From Astrocystis sublimbata (lineage: Eukaryota; Ascomycota; Sordariomycetes; Xylariales; Xylariaceae), in contig JAJNNY010000019.1 in assembly GCA_022453515.1 (NCBI GenBank), positions 434,001 through 498,000 of the forward strand: a DNA stretch of 64,000 nucleotides, written 5' to 3'. Made by a program: the position numbers and the translations under genes. The notes beneath the pieces are model-generated. The model saw only the letters and a list, made by a program, of their open reading frames with translations, was not told the DNA's origin and searched no databases. This document shows, piece by piece, positions 35,363 to 48,274 of the stretch. The stretch's first letter is position 1, and each line of letters begins with the position of its first letter.

Positions 35363-36769
35363 GGTATATCTTCGTGTTGGATATTCGAATAAAAACCACA
35401 GTCTATGGGTTCCTTGTTTCTGAGACTCCAAGAAAGACTCTGACTATTTATTGTTGGAAGACGAGAGATTTGGAGCGACCGAAAGTTAAAGTGCAATTGG
35501 CATAAGGGAGTGGGCGAGTGAAGCCCCCGTCATATTACACCTGCAAGGATTCGCCGAACAAAAGCCCTTTGGAGCGACAAAGATGTTGTTCTATAAACCT
35601 GTAGCAGTCTTGTTGTCTACCCACTGAAGGAGTGCGCTACCATTGTTGTTGTATCGCTGCCGGCACAATGACCGACCTCGGTCATCCGCTTCAGTGAGCA
35701 CGATTTCGTCGATCATCTCTACAGACAGGTATGGACTATTAACAGGCACACGAGGCAGCAGATACAATGAGTCTGACTGCCGGCTCTCCAGATTCTACGA
35801 TACCAAAGAGCATTATGCTCAAGGGACTTTAAGATCAAGCAATTGCTAGAGTGGTCCAGATGGGCTATTGCTTTGTCAAAGCGTATGGTGCTGTCACAGT
35901 CCAATCAATAAAGTAATCGTTTGAAGTTATCATGATACTTGAAAGGCATTATGACAGTCATGCTTGTCAATATATGTGAGTTTGATGCTGTAACGCGATT
36001 CCAGTCTCCTACAGTCTAGATATGTGCCGTTTCCGCCACAGTGCAGGATGCAGCGTGTGATAAGAGACCCAAACCACCTACCTAGGTAGTCTTCAAAACC
36101 AATCGCAAAGTGATCACTATTATTTGGACAACAAACATGGCAGGATGGATATTCGAAGCGACTATAGAACCAATGCTTACCTCAATTCCAGGCATAATAT
36201 GCTGGCCGGCTAGGTGGAGGAAAGTTCGCCTGTGGTGGCGAGTCGCCTACTAGTATCATCAACGCTGTAAAACATTGCTTACCTAGGTACGCAGTCGTTG
36301 GGTAGAGCAGCAAGCGTCGCTAGAGCAAATGCGAGGCGGACAGAGATCAGCGTGCAAAGTTGGAGTGGCATGGAACATGGGTGACTCCAGTCAAAACCAG
36401 AAATTGTTATTTGAAAAAAATTGTAAAGGACCACACAGAGTGACCCTACATCAAGCATGATACAAGGCCGTGTCCCGCGCCCGCCCATCAATATAAACCC
36501 GCATCCCCAACGCCAAACAATACGACACCTAATTGATGATAGCATGATCTGGTGCCTAGGGTCTTTGAAAACGGATACCTAGGCCCGCCGAGAGAGGAAC
36601 AACTGGAACGCGAATGCTTCGTAAACAGACTAAGTGAGCCGCCGCAACTCCCAAGATGGGACTGTTGCTTTGATTAATTATCATGTTGTGTCAACGCCGA
36701 GATCCCCAACGAGAAGATCTCGTAAACATCTGAGCTCTTTCGAGTGCGCTCATAATGCTAGACAATCAT
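35363..36769. other. Intergenic region
   Basis: This contains the glycosyltransferase promoter. TACCTAGGTA palindromes lie at 36079-36088 and 36280-36289. No gene was seen. Confidence 0.5.
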
Positions 36770-37371
36770 CTATTTGGCGGCAGCCGTCTTCGACTTTGGG
36801 GTAACCTGGATGGCATGTCAGAATGGAAGAACCGAGCAGGAACGGAGGGGGCTTCGTTACCTTCTTTGCCTTGGCCTGGACAGCAGTCTTGACCTGGAAC
36901 ACGCATTAGCGGTATTCGAGACGGGCTACCCTATGATGACAAAAAGTTCGGTCGAGACGGCAAGGAAAAGCTATAAGTAGGTAATGGGAGGTGATAATGA
37001 TATGCCGAGTGGTTGTAGTCAGGCCTTGAAAGGGGAAAAGGAATACGATGTGAAATATTGAATTGTGTTGCAAACTCCAACAAGGTTCTCGCGCACACAT
37101 CAAACCCTACGCAAAATGGGGGATGCGCAGTGGACTAGAGCCATTGCCGTGTCCGACGTACCTTTTCGACAGTGCTCGGCTTAGGAGCTCGCTTTTTCTT
37201 GGTGACACCAGCGGGCTTCACGGGCTTCACAGGCTTCACAGTCGCCTCGGTTTCCGTCTTCTTCTCGGAAACGGGCTTGGTTGTGCGCTTGAAGGCCGGG
37301 GCCGTGTCCACTGTCTGGAACACGCGTGGCTTTGAGTTGCCGGTGGAGGACCGGGTACCTTCGCGAGGCAT
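36770..37371 (-). CDS. Small lysine/proline-rich basic protein with micro-exons
   Basis: This predicts a 92-residue, very basic protein. Three exons close in phase: 37162-37371, 36861-36893 (33 bases) and 36770-36805 (36 bases including the stop). Donors are GTACGT and GTAACG; acceptors are CCAG. The start MPREGTRSSTG is followed by KPRVFQTVDTAPAFKRTTKP, a KPVKPVKPAGVTKKKRAPKP repeat and a C-terminus ending KVTPKSKTAAAK. I recall similar short basic proteins as hypotheticals in other filamentous ascomycetes, with the MPRE(G) start and TKKK motif. The composition resembles histone H1 tails, so nucleic acid binding or nucleolar location is possible but not shown. An acceptor-like CACAG at 37386 suggests an intron in the 5' leader. 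Confidence 0.72.
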
Positions 37372-40300
37372 TCTGGGCGAGATCTGTGGGGTTTTGGAGG
37401 CGAAAACTGCATAAAAGGTTAGATTACAATGTGTCCTGTGAAAGAAATAGTTGCGCGATGCTTTGCGACGCTCGATGCAGGCCATACACGGAATGCGACT
37501 CAAGGGTGCGCGCGACAGGTAGCTTACAATGTAGTTGCGACAGACCCTTATGTTCTGTGTCTCAATCGACGTAAATTCGATGATTTGCTTGAGATGGAAT
37601 TATGCACGGGGATCAGTGTGTATTAGGTCTCAGAAACGAGAGCAATTTGCTTATGGATAGAGGATGGAGTGGTTGGGAAGAAGAAGAGAGAGAAGGGGGG
37701 AGGACGAGAGAGGGAAAGGGACAGGCGGAGGGACAAGGCGGGTGAGGAGGTGTGCTGATGTGTGTGGTGTGTGTTTTAGTCTCGTGTCGCGCCCCAAGGG
37801 TCGCTTCACACTCGCTGCCAGGTCATTGTCCATTGTCCGTCCCAGCTTCAGCTTATACCATCGCCGCCAGCTCCAGTCCCAGCTCCAGTCCCAGCTCCTC
37901 CATTCCGGCGCTCTCGCTCTACCCATAACCTAAGTAGACAAAAGGGTATGCGAGTCCGGTGGCTATCATTACTGTTAGTAGGCAGCCAGATACGGGTGGT
38001 CCCTTGGTTCTGCTAGGTCAGCAGCTGGTTCAATAACGCAATCTCTCGAGTCCTTCAGCGTCAGGTAGCACGTCTGCCGAAACCGAATGCTGCCGATCGC
38101 GACGATAGAAAGCCCAACCCAAAGTAAATAAAAAAAAAATCAATTAAATCTAGCCAGTATGACATGGAATATGATATCGACCACCTGGTATCTTCTATCT
38201 CCACGATCTTGGAGGCGATTTCTTTGTTTTCTTGTCCCTCCCAAGGTAGGCTATAGTAGGCGCCTGTCGGTCTGGCTGTATCCGCGGCCGTCAGTGTCGG
38301 TAATTGACCCCTGGCGAGCTTGGTTCACCCACCGAAACAATAATATCCCCGCCGACGCCGTTTCCATTCTTCATCAAACGCTGTTTCCAACCGAGTTCCT
38401 GTTGCAGTATTGCAGACGTGCGAAACTGCATCGGCGCCAGTCCGTGTAGAAACGTTCTACGTTCTCGCATCAAACTGATCACAAGGGCTGATGGTCTAAA
38501 TCTCGGCGTACCATGTTCGTCCGTTCTTAGTAGGGACTTGCCGCGCACTTGAAAGAGGGTCGATGCGTGAGCGAATCAAACTGTGACTAAGTTAGTTAAG
38601 TTACGGCTTCTTAACGTGGTCACCTGCATATCGCTCCCGTTTTGCAATCGAGATGACCTTCTATCGCACCTGCTAGTGTTGTTCGCCTGTCCACGCTCGC
38701 ACCGATCGACTCGGTGGCAAATATGCTCGAAGCGCCCGCTACGTCGCCTGGGGACATCTCGCGCCAAAGCACCGGAATGACCATGGCTGTAGAGCGTGAT
38801 GGGGCGTAGAGCAGCAAGACGGCATTGCGAGATCACTATAGGCTCCCTTGTTTTGATTGCCATGACCAGCGCCGGCTTATTTTTAATTAAAGCTGCTTTA
38901 ATGACTTTAGTTACACTTACACATACTGCCCTTACTCCGCGACACATCGCTTGCGTCGGCTTTCCCCCAGATTCCGCTAAATCATCCATCCATATAAGGA
39001 TCGATTTCCAGTTGGCTGGTCCGACTTGGAGTGTACGTGCATCATCACGCTTGGTGTAACTTAAGGAATAATGAAGCCGACCCGATGTAGAATACCCCTA
39101 GGTAGGTAGCCAAGGTTTTCTAGGTATTTGCATCAATTTGCTGTTTATAACCGCAATAAGGTTAAGCCTACCTCATATCAACCAACATAAGATATAAGAG
39201 AATTACGTACCGTATGTACACATACCAAGATCAAACAAGAATGTAATCAAGAAGCGTCGTTCTTCATTTCTAAGAAAGTTAATCAGGCATGTAGATCAAA
39301 GGTATGTGTAAGGGTTTTTTTTTTTCCATTTATCTTTTACACTACGTGGCACGCTGCCCAGGGCGCTAAAACTGGATTTCCAGATTGGCACACTTGGTGT
39401 CTTGCTTGGTAGGAGACACAAGTAGATATTTGAGGTAATAGGTATGCGCAACGTGCAAGATTGGCGACTTTCCCGTACTATGGTAGAATAATCCGAGGTA
39501 GATCGAATGTGGCCCTGTCTGCTAAATAAGTATCAGATAGATCGAATGAAAAGACCTCCAGCTTGCTTTCCATGCCATGGCCCAGCAGCACCAGCACGAT
39601 CTCGGGTGGCTGCATAACGCGCTAATTCGCCATACACTTCGTCGCTGGCTCGACTAGCACACATAACCTGTCGCATAACGCGAGTTATATCGTGCGCCAA
39701 TATGAGCGAAAGCGGGCCGAAGTGATGCACCACCAGGTGGCTGTTGAACATGAATTCTGGTTAAGTCCGATGACTGCAAAATCTCTCATCTTTTCCATGT
39801 TTGTTGAGCTTGTCCGTGTCAAGCTTTTACTTAGGTACAATATAAATTACTTGTTGAAACAATAAGTAGATTGTGTATGACTGGCTCTATTGAGTGTAGC
39901 TGCATTCCTTGTCCTGAGCTGTGGCTTTCCAACATGCCAACAACAACCTCATGTGTGAATATTACTGCCCACCAAGATCTAGGTACAGACTGAAAGGCAG
40001 GCAAGGAGACGACGAGCGTCCAGGGGTGACACTTACGATTACAGGCAGAAGTCTCTGGGCACGTGGCCTGAGCTCACGAGTCCCTACCTGCTGCATCCAG
40101 TAATGCCTTTGCTGATCACGTTCTGGATCGCAGTCTGTTGCTCCATAATTTTCATGGTTCTTCAACACATCAAATTCGGGCGCCAATACAACCCTCACAC
40201 GTCTGCTGTATAACACGCTTCTTTCTTATTATTGTGCCTGATGGGAAGCATTGATAGAGCGACAGAGCTGCCTATGCATGCATGCAACCCTGCTCCAAAC

Positions 40301-40637
40301 GTCACTCTACATTCTCATGATTCGCACCAAGGGTCTCCCGAGCGCACGCGCCAGAAAACCATCATGAGCCTGTCTGTCAAGGTTTCTAAGAGCCTCGAAT
40401 TGGTTTGCCCCCCCCAAGTGTTCCCTGAGTTGGTCTCTGAAACCTATGGCGAACTACGTTTAGTTGTCTCTGTCAGCAAACAGCGCTCATTTATCGAAAC
40501 CGGGCATTGTGTCCCCATTCGTCGTGCTGGGTTTCCACGTCACAAATCTAATCCCTCAAGCATCAGGTCAGGCTCTTGGGGCGTTGGGACTGATCTGAAT
40601 GTAGTTGATATGACTGACATATCTCGGCTTTTCACGT

Positions 40638-41460
40638 CTAGGGATCGGGATAGAGACTACATACATGTTCCCGAGCTCCTCCTGTCTTTCTGGTCCTTGT
40701 TAGATCTTTACGATCCTCGGGCCGAATCATCCTATAGATCCAGGCGCAGTGCCCACTGCCTGGCACACAAATGTTTGCACCTGATTTTTTGCTACTGGCT
40801 ACTACACCAATATTTGTTAATGCATAGGCCTGTAACATATCTTGTTCAAAATGCCAGATAATCCCTGGCGTGGCTTTAGCGAGTGACAAACTTATCCTAG
40901 CCATGCTCTCAAACATGTCCTGATGCTACGCTCTGCGCGTCGTAGACCCATCGTTAAGGACCCAGCTCGATGGTACTGAAGTGTTCGCGAGGCCAGTGGT
41001 ATCAAGGTGACCATTCTACCTGACGATGATATATTGATATCAACAAGAGGGCAGCAACCACGGCGCCCTCGGCTTACATGGGCGTTATCACATCTTATTC
41101 AGTAACGTTGCAAACAAGCCCGCGGTACCTGATGCAACCAGGCGTGCAACCATCTGGTCAATGAAATGCTCCCCAAAAGATGTTCCTATCTAGATAGCCC
41201 ATCTCATTGAAGGCGTTCGTCAAGATCATAGGCGTGACCTTATTTTAGCGCAGCTTTTCCATCATGCCCAGCTGACAGCTCATTGGCCGAGTCGGAATAG
41301 ATCCCAAAAGAGGAAGCACCTTATCAAACAGGGTACGGTGTGGGCTAAGAACACCACCAAACCTGACACCGCGGATGCGGGGATTGGAAGAACCTCGCTT
41401 CCCTCTTGGCGTGGAGCATGTTCAATATATCAACTGCAAAACAACAGGGTCATCACTTAA
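40638..41460 (-). pseudogene. Possible decayed gene of unknown family
   Basis: Reading the minus strand from 41460 down, several stretches look protein-like but lie in different frames and are cut by stops: IRGVRFGGVLSPHRTLFDK, then TPMILTNAFNEMGYLD, then VARLVASGTAGLFATLLNKM, and a final open stretch beginning FESMARISLSLAKA (40916 down). No plausible introns join them. I do not recognise the family. It could be chance, so this is a weak call. Confidence 0.2.
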
Positions 41461-42323
41461 TCATCTGATATCTGAGGTCTTTAGAGGCGGTGTCTTGAAG
41501 CTGAAAGATTTTTTTTTGGTATTTGCTAAATTTAAAATAACTCAAGCCACGATCAGATACAATTGCGACGACCTTGATAATGTTGCCGAGGTTATGCAGA
41601 ACAGGGAACTTTCAAGGCTGCCCTGATTTCCATTCCAAGATAAGGCAAGATGACAACCGGCGCGGGACCTCATATTGTGCAATCGTTGGCGTTGTGTGAA
41701 TACCGGAGATGAGATAGATGATGCAACCCCAAGGTAAGCCAGCCAGCCAATCCCTACTATGTGTAAGGCATATTCGCGTGAGCAAGGCATGCGACACAAC
41801 TCTGTAGGGGCATACCACCTCTGATTGGCGATATCTGGAGATTTCCCCTGAGGGAAAGCTGGATTGGTCCATCTGCCGAGGCGCTCATGTTCGCGCATGC
41901 AAGACACATTGACGGTGATCACCTTCCATCTGCGGACTAGAAAGAGCACGCGTGCCGGCAATATCAACGAGTGTGTCACAAACGCGCTTACTTGACGACA
42001 AAGTTCCCTAATCGCTGCAGCTTCAGGTAAGTAATGCCAATGGAGCCTCGAAACAGCCAGATTGGAAGGTGAGCATGCCCTCATCACAAAGTCATGCACT
42101 TCGCGCCTGTTGGAGCTCGTCGGGATGCTGGCAACGTTGCCACTTGGACCCGGGCAGCCTGTAGGTTGATGGAGCAGTCGAGTCCCATTCGGTGCCTCCA
42201 ATACTGACATTCAGATGCATCATGTTTATTGCCCGGTCAGAGGCACCTATCTCGCGTATTCTCTCAATGCCACGTGAAGTGTCCGTTGCCCTTGTTGGAG
42301 GCGAAAGCTCGGTGTTGCGTGAG

Positions 42324-42332
42324 TATATATAT
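42324..42332 (+). promoter_or_regulatory. TATA-like element upstream of the chitinase gene
   Basis: TATATATAT, followed by CTATATC, lies about 110 bases before the chitinase ATG, a usual TATA-to-ATG distance for an abundantly expressed secreted fungal enzyme. Confidence 0.5.
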
Positions 42333-42433
42333 CTATATCCCTTCGCCGATTCCTCCGCTTTCTGCCCATAGCAGATCACCCTCATCAACACTTCCTTTCC
42401 ATATCGCTTCGTTCTCTAAAGAGCAGTGCCATC

Positions 42434-43889
<1,456 letters not shown>

Positions 43890-44449
43890 ATTCTCTCGCC
43901 GTTGTATGAGCAGAGTCAGACCCGACGGTGATTGTTTGAGTTGGGACGAAGTTGCTTTTTGAACGAGCTTCATCATCGCACGCATGGCACGGAGTTTGGC
44001 AGTGGTAGGTTTGATTGCATCAGTGAGGCGCACAGGATTGGCAACGGAGGAAAACTTTACGCTCGCTTTTTGGCTTTGGAGGACGTTCTAGGTATATCTA
44101 CTCTCGTTTTACTCTCAGCGATTGCTTGTCAAGATGAACTTCTTGTATATAGTTCACTCTTCTTCTACTGTATATATTACATACGGCTCTAGCTATTCTT
44201 GAATAAGTTACTACCATTACTTTCGGGACGCATCCAAAGTCACTTGCAATTTCCCTTCTAGGGATTTTGTCCCCGAGTTGAGGTGAGCCAACAGCGATTT
44301 CCCATGCCAGGTAGGGCGTCACAAAGTCGAATGCAACCATTTGCAAACTCAGTACTTAATTCCAATGATCAGTGTCTATCGCTATCGCTATCGTACCCTG
44401 TATGTGTCTTCTGTACATGGGGAGCCTCAGTCCTCCTAATTATATACAA
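43890..44449. other. Convergent 3' region of the chitinase and protease genes
   Basis: This holds the 3' ends of both genes. No other gene was seen. Confidence 0.6.
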
Positions 44450-45909
44450 TTAAACATGCTCAGCAAAGCCGAGTTGGTTCTTGCCTCCATCGAATACAAC
44501 AAAGTTGCTCTTGAAGAGGATATCCCCGTAGACTTGGAGACCCCCTGACTGGCCGGCTTGAAGTCCACCGAAGCACACTACAACGTACAAAGTCAGCTTT
44601 GGTCGTTGTCAAGGACTCGTTGGATATTAGGGAGCTTACCTGTGCCAGCTTGGTCTGCCGGTGCGAAATTAAGATCTTTGCCCTTGACGGTGGCCATCTC
44701 GCCGCCGACGGCGACCTGCAGATCGGGCAGCTTAGAATCGCACGGGAACACAAATCCACCAGCTTGCGCGTTGTTCTGGGCACCGTCGACTTGCTTGTAG
44801 TAGCCCTCAGCGATGGCAGGGTCAGCGAGCATGAGGGTTGTGCCAGTGTCGGCAATGGCCTGGTTACCAGCAACGGAGGCCTGGGCTTTTCCGCCGTCAA
44901 CCGCGAACTTGTCACTGGTGAATTGCCAGAAGCCTTGGGTGTTGTTGACATCGACGAACTTCATCTCGCCTGTGAACTTGGAGGTGTCGATACGGCCGAA
45001 CTCGTAGGCGCCGTTGGCACCGGCTCGGAGATCGGCTGTGAACAGAGGCTGAGCGAGGTCCTTCATGACATTGTCGAAGAATGTCTTTTGCTGCTGAGGC
45101 TGAACGGTGTTGATGGAGCTGAAGGCAAGACCCAGAAGACCATCAGTGTTCATGTCGTCGACGAAGGATTGTGTGACGCCAGTCGCCAGCTCGACAGCCT
45201 GGGCCTTGACTTCAGCACCTCCAATGTTCACAACGTCTGTACCAACATTGCCCTCGGCGCCTGAGCCGTCACCGTACGAGATCTGGAATTGGGCATTGTC
45301 GATAAGCTTGAACGTAGCGGAGCTTTGAGGGTCGTAGAGCGAATGACCCGTTGTGGCGGCAGAGCTCAATTGGGTGTTGAAGACCCAGAGATCGGACGAG
45401 CCGGTGTCAAAATCAAGGTTGACAATTTGTCCTCCGATGTTGACAGGGGACAGGTACTCGACGTCGTTATCTTCGGGCACATTTACGACGAGACCAGTGC
45501 CATTGGTGTTCGCAACGGCGTCCTGCTGCGGAGCTTTCCCGCCACCGGCGGCAGAAGCTCCAAGACGGCCGCCCTTGCCCTTGCCACCGAAGGAGCTAAC
45601 AGAGAAACCCCCAAGAGGGACACCATTGCCCATTCCCTTTTGTCTCCTAGGAGCTCTCTTGGTGATACCTCTCTTCGAAATCATCTCCTCCTGCTTCACA
45701 GCAGCGTCGACAAGCGAGTCGGGCACTGGCATACGGTACTTCCGCAGTGTCTTGAGAAGGGCGCGAGGTCCATTTCTGGGGGCTGAGTTGGGCTTGGGTA
45801 CTCGTTCGACCTTGTAAACGCCTCGCTTCTGGATATTGTTCGTGGGCGAGGCAGCTGCCAGGGCAATGAGCCCGTACACGAGGAATAGGATGTTGCTGAG
45901 GGAAGGCAT
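44450..45909 (-). CDS. Secreted pepsin-like aspartic protease (family A1)
   Basis: This is a secreted acid endopeptidase, 465 residues. Two exons close in phase: 44640-45909 and 44450-44577. The start MPSLSNILFLVYGLIALAAAS is a signal peptide. A long propeptide follows with dibasic KR sites at 28-29, 79-80 and 84-85, fitting Kex2 processing, then a Gly-rich linker. The mature bilobal domain has DTGSSDLWVF (catalytic Asp168), flap Tyr212 in ISYGDGSGAEG, DGLLGLAFSSIN, and DTGTTLM (catalytic Asp354). The small last exon carries CFGGLQ and ends VVFDGGKNQLGFAEH, the typical C-terminal strand. The frame reads open 23 codons upstream but without an ATG. GCCAAG (46133), a PacC-type core, lies upstream; its use is speculative. 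No GPI-anchor signal is seen, so it should be soluble. Confidence 0.96.
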
Positions 45910-48274
45910 TGTGGCTGAGATTGCAAAAGTTGAAAAAAATGTAGAACCACACCAGGTAGTAAAACGAATATAATGCAAAAGATTCCAATCAGTCTTATGC
46001 TCCTGGGGTATGATCTAGACACCAGACAAGGAATGAAGTTGTGACGACTGCAATGCAAGCGAAGAGAAAAAAAAGGAGTATAACGGGCCAGCCTCCTAGT
46101 AGGTATGAAGGTAAAGAAACAAAATGGCTTGCCAAGAGGAGATTTTCCAGATGAAGATGGGGAGGAAGTCTTGGAATAAATACCAAGACCAGCCGACTGG
46201 GGAGCTGCGGAGGCTGGACTCCATTTCTCGAGGGCGAGTGACGCCCTTTCCCGTCTTGGCCATGCTCCGGTCCCCTGTCGCATCATCCTTTCGACTGTAT
46301 GCTGATCTACGATGTCCTCAAACAAGAGTATACTAAGTATGGAAGGCCGGCGGATGGCGCACGACCCAAGACCTCGCCGGGATGCTGGTGCAGGCGATTG
46401 ATCCACTCTACCATGAGTATAGGACGCCAAGTAAGAACAAGCACCGACAAGCTTTTTCCAAGCCTAGCCAAGACAAACATCGAAGAGGAGTCCGGGGTGC
46501 CGGGGTGATGGATGTGACTGGGGCTGTGAACTAGGCGAAATCAACCAGGCGTATCAAGTGGTGGTTGAAACGCCCTCTGTTGTTACAGACTTGCAGAAAT
46601 TCGTGGTAGCTTCGTCATCATAGCCCTGGAGACCACAAAATACAGATACAGTGCCCAAGCAGCCTCCGTCAGCATGGAAGCGCTTATGGCGTCTGAAACT
46701 GGGAGCTTTGTTGAGGCTCTCGTGATATTGGTGACTTACAGTGTAGCCGCTGAGAGTTCCACCGGAATGAGAGGTATCAACTATCACTAAACATCCGGCA
46801 GAGAGGTGGGCGGGTAGAGAGGCCTACTGTAGGGTGAGCATTGTCTCAATTGTAGACATTCGGGACGGCGTACTCGTAAGCTTCATTTTCGCGTGTGGTA
46901 AGATGCAAGCTAAACGAACGATAGGGGGGCCCTGGAAGCGCCATCCCCCTCGGGCGAGTCGGGCCCCTGCATATCCAATAAAATAAGCCGGCATCGCCAA
47001 GCCAGAACAGCCGTTGTGGAGGTTGTGGAGGTTGTGGAGGTTGTGGCTGTCGGCTGGCGCTTGAAACTCGTTTCAACCCCCTGAGCTTTGCAGGCCTCCA
47101 AATGCTATGTATGTCGAATTTCGACGATCACCGCGTCACATCTCCCTATGCGTACTGCCAGACATGGGACTGGTGGAAAACAAGCGCATCGCAGGCGGCC
47201 GCACGCATTGGTGTTCTACCTAAGGAAAGGTAATAGGTATGAACATTCGCGCCGGGTTTGCGGAAATACACGGACAAATTCCGAGTCCTACTTCAAGCCC
47301 AGGTTTACGCGGAGGAAAGGCGGCCACCCCAATGGATCAACCACAATGCACAGCAGAGAGGCAGATCAATTGAGGCATTCTAGCTGGACTCACGTAGATT
47401 CCGATAATAACATGGATAATATAAGTCACTAGGGCTTCTTCCTCGGCCATTCGACAATCACGTCACAATCACAGCAGCCCGCCAGAACCGCATTGTTTGT
47501 TCATGGCATGTTATTCCATGTCGGAGTCAATTATGAGGCGTATTATTAGATGATTGCCCAGGTACAGTACTAAGTTAAGTTGTATGCAATGCACATCTCG
47601 CTTGGCGCACAGCTTGTATCTCTGGGTCCCCTGTGAAACTCGAAACGAAACAACCCTCTACAACAATCGGGTAGTTTGCCTTTGATTAAATGTAATCACC
47701 GCTATCTCGTGAAGGCTTCCAAATCTGGAAGCCGAGCAGCATCATCATCTCAACCGCTTAAGGCGCAGAAGTATTCAAATCATTCGTAACCCCCCTACGG
47801 AATGGTCAAATTTCGCTACATACTTGTGCGATGGATTCAGGATCCGGAATTGTCTGCCCCGGAACACTTCGCGCCCAATCCATCTCACTTCTTCTCTGAC
47901 ATCACATCTTGCTCTCGGATCCTATTGTGTTTTCAAAAGCCAATGCAGTGGCATCGGATGCTGTTACAGAGTGGGGTCGGCCCGCCCGCCCTTGCAGGAG
48001 ATTCCGCGCCACGAGATCGGCGTACAGCACCGCAAACAAAGATCATCTCTCACAGGCCCCCAAATACTGACGGAGCACCAACAGCTTCGGAGCATGCTAT
48101 CGCATTATTCACCTCTCCACGATGCCCATGCCTGTATTCAATGTGTGCAGAGCTGAGGCAAAACGAGACCGCCGTTATTTCCAAGGGAACTGGTTTTGAT
48201 TGATTTCGGTATGGAAATGACAGCTGAGGTACTACCGCACCCGTAGCATCACACATGGTTCTCTTACTCAAGAC
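45910..48274. other. Intergenic region with a 9-base minisatellite
   Basis: The first part is the protease promoter and leader. GTTGTGGAG repeats almost four times at 47013-47046. The plus-strand frames at 47802-48203 lack protein-like features. I see no gene. Confidence 0.5.
47013..47046. repeat. 9-base tandem repeat, 3.8 copies
   Basis: GTTGTGGAG is repeated three times exactly, followed by GTTGTGG. It is non-coding in any gene I recognise. Confidence 0.9.

Larger units (their letters stand above)
37372..42433. other. Five-kilobase stretch without an intact gene
   Basis: The first 550 bases are the leader and promoter of the small basic protein gene, including a 12-base CCCAGCTCCAGT-type tandem near 37867-37897. 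The rest shows short frames only. On the minus strand between about 40640 and 41460, protein-like segments occur in different frames separated by stops (for example VARLVASGTAGLFATLLNKM near 41100-41160), suggesting a decayed gene I cannot identify. The chitinase promoter occupies the last few hundred bases. Confidence 0.45.

Noticed and set aside
40232..40861. 209-codon plus-strand open frame
   Set aside because: No domain recognised; the opposite strand has fragments that look at least as coding-like, so a functional gene is not supported.
41542..42210. 222-codon minus-strand open frame
   Set aside because: No ATG-based protein with recognisable features; reaches into the chitinase promoter region.
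44599..45264. 221-codon frame antisense to the aspartic protease
   Set aside because: Shadow of the GC-rich third codon positions of the protease gene.
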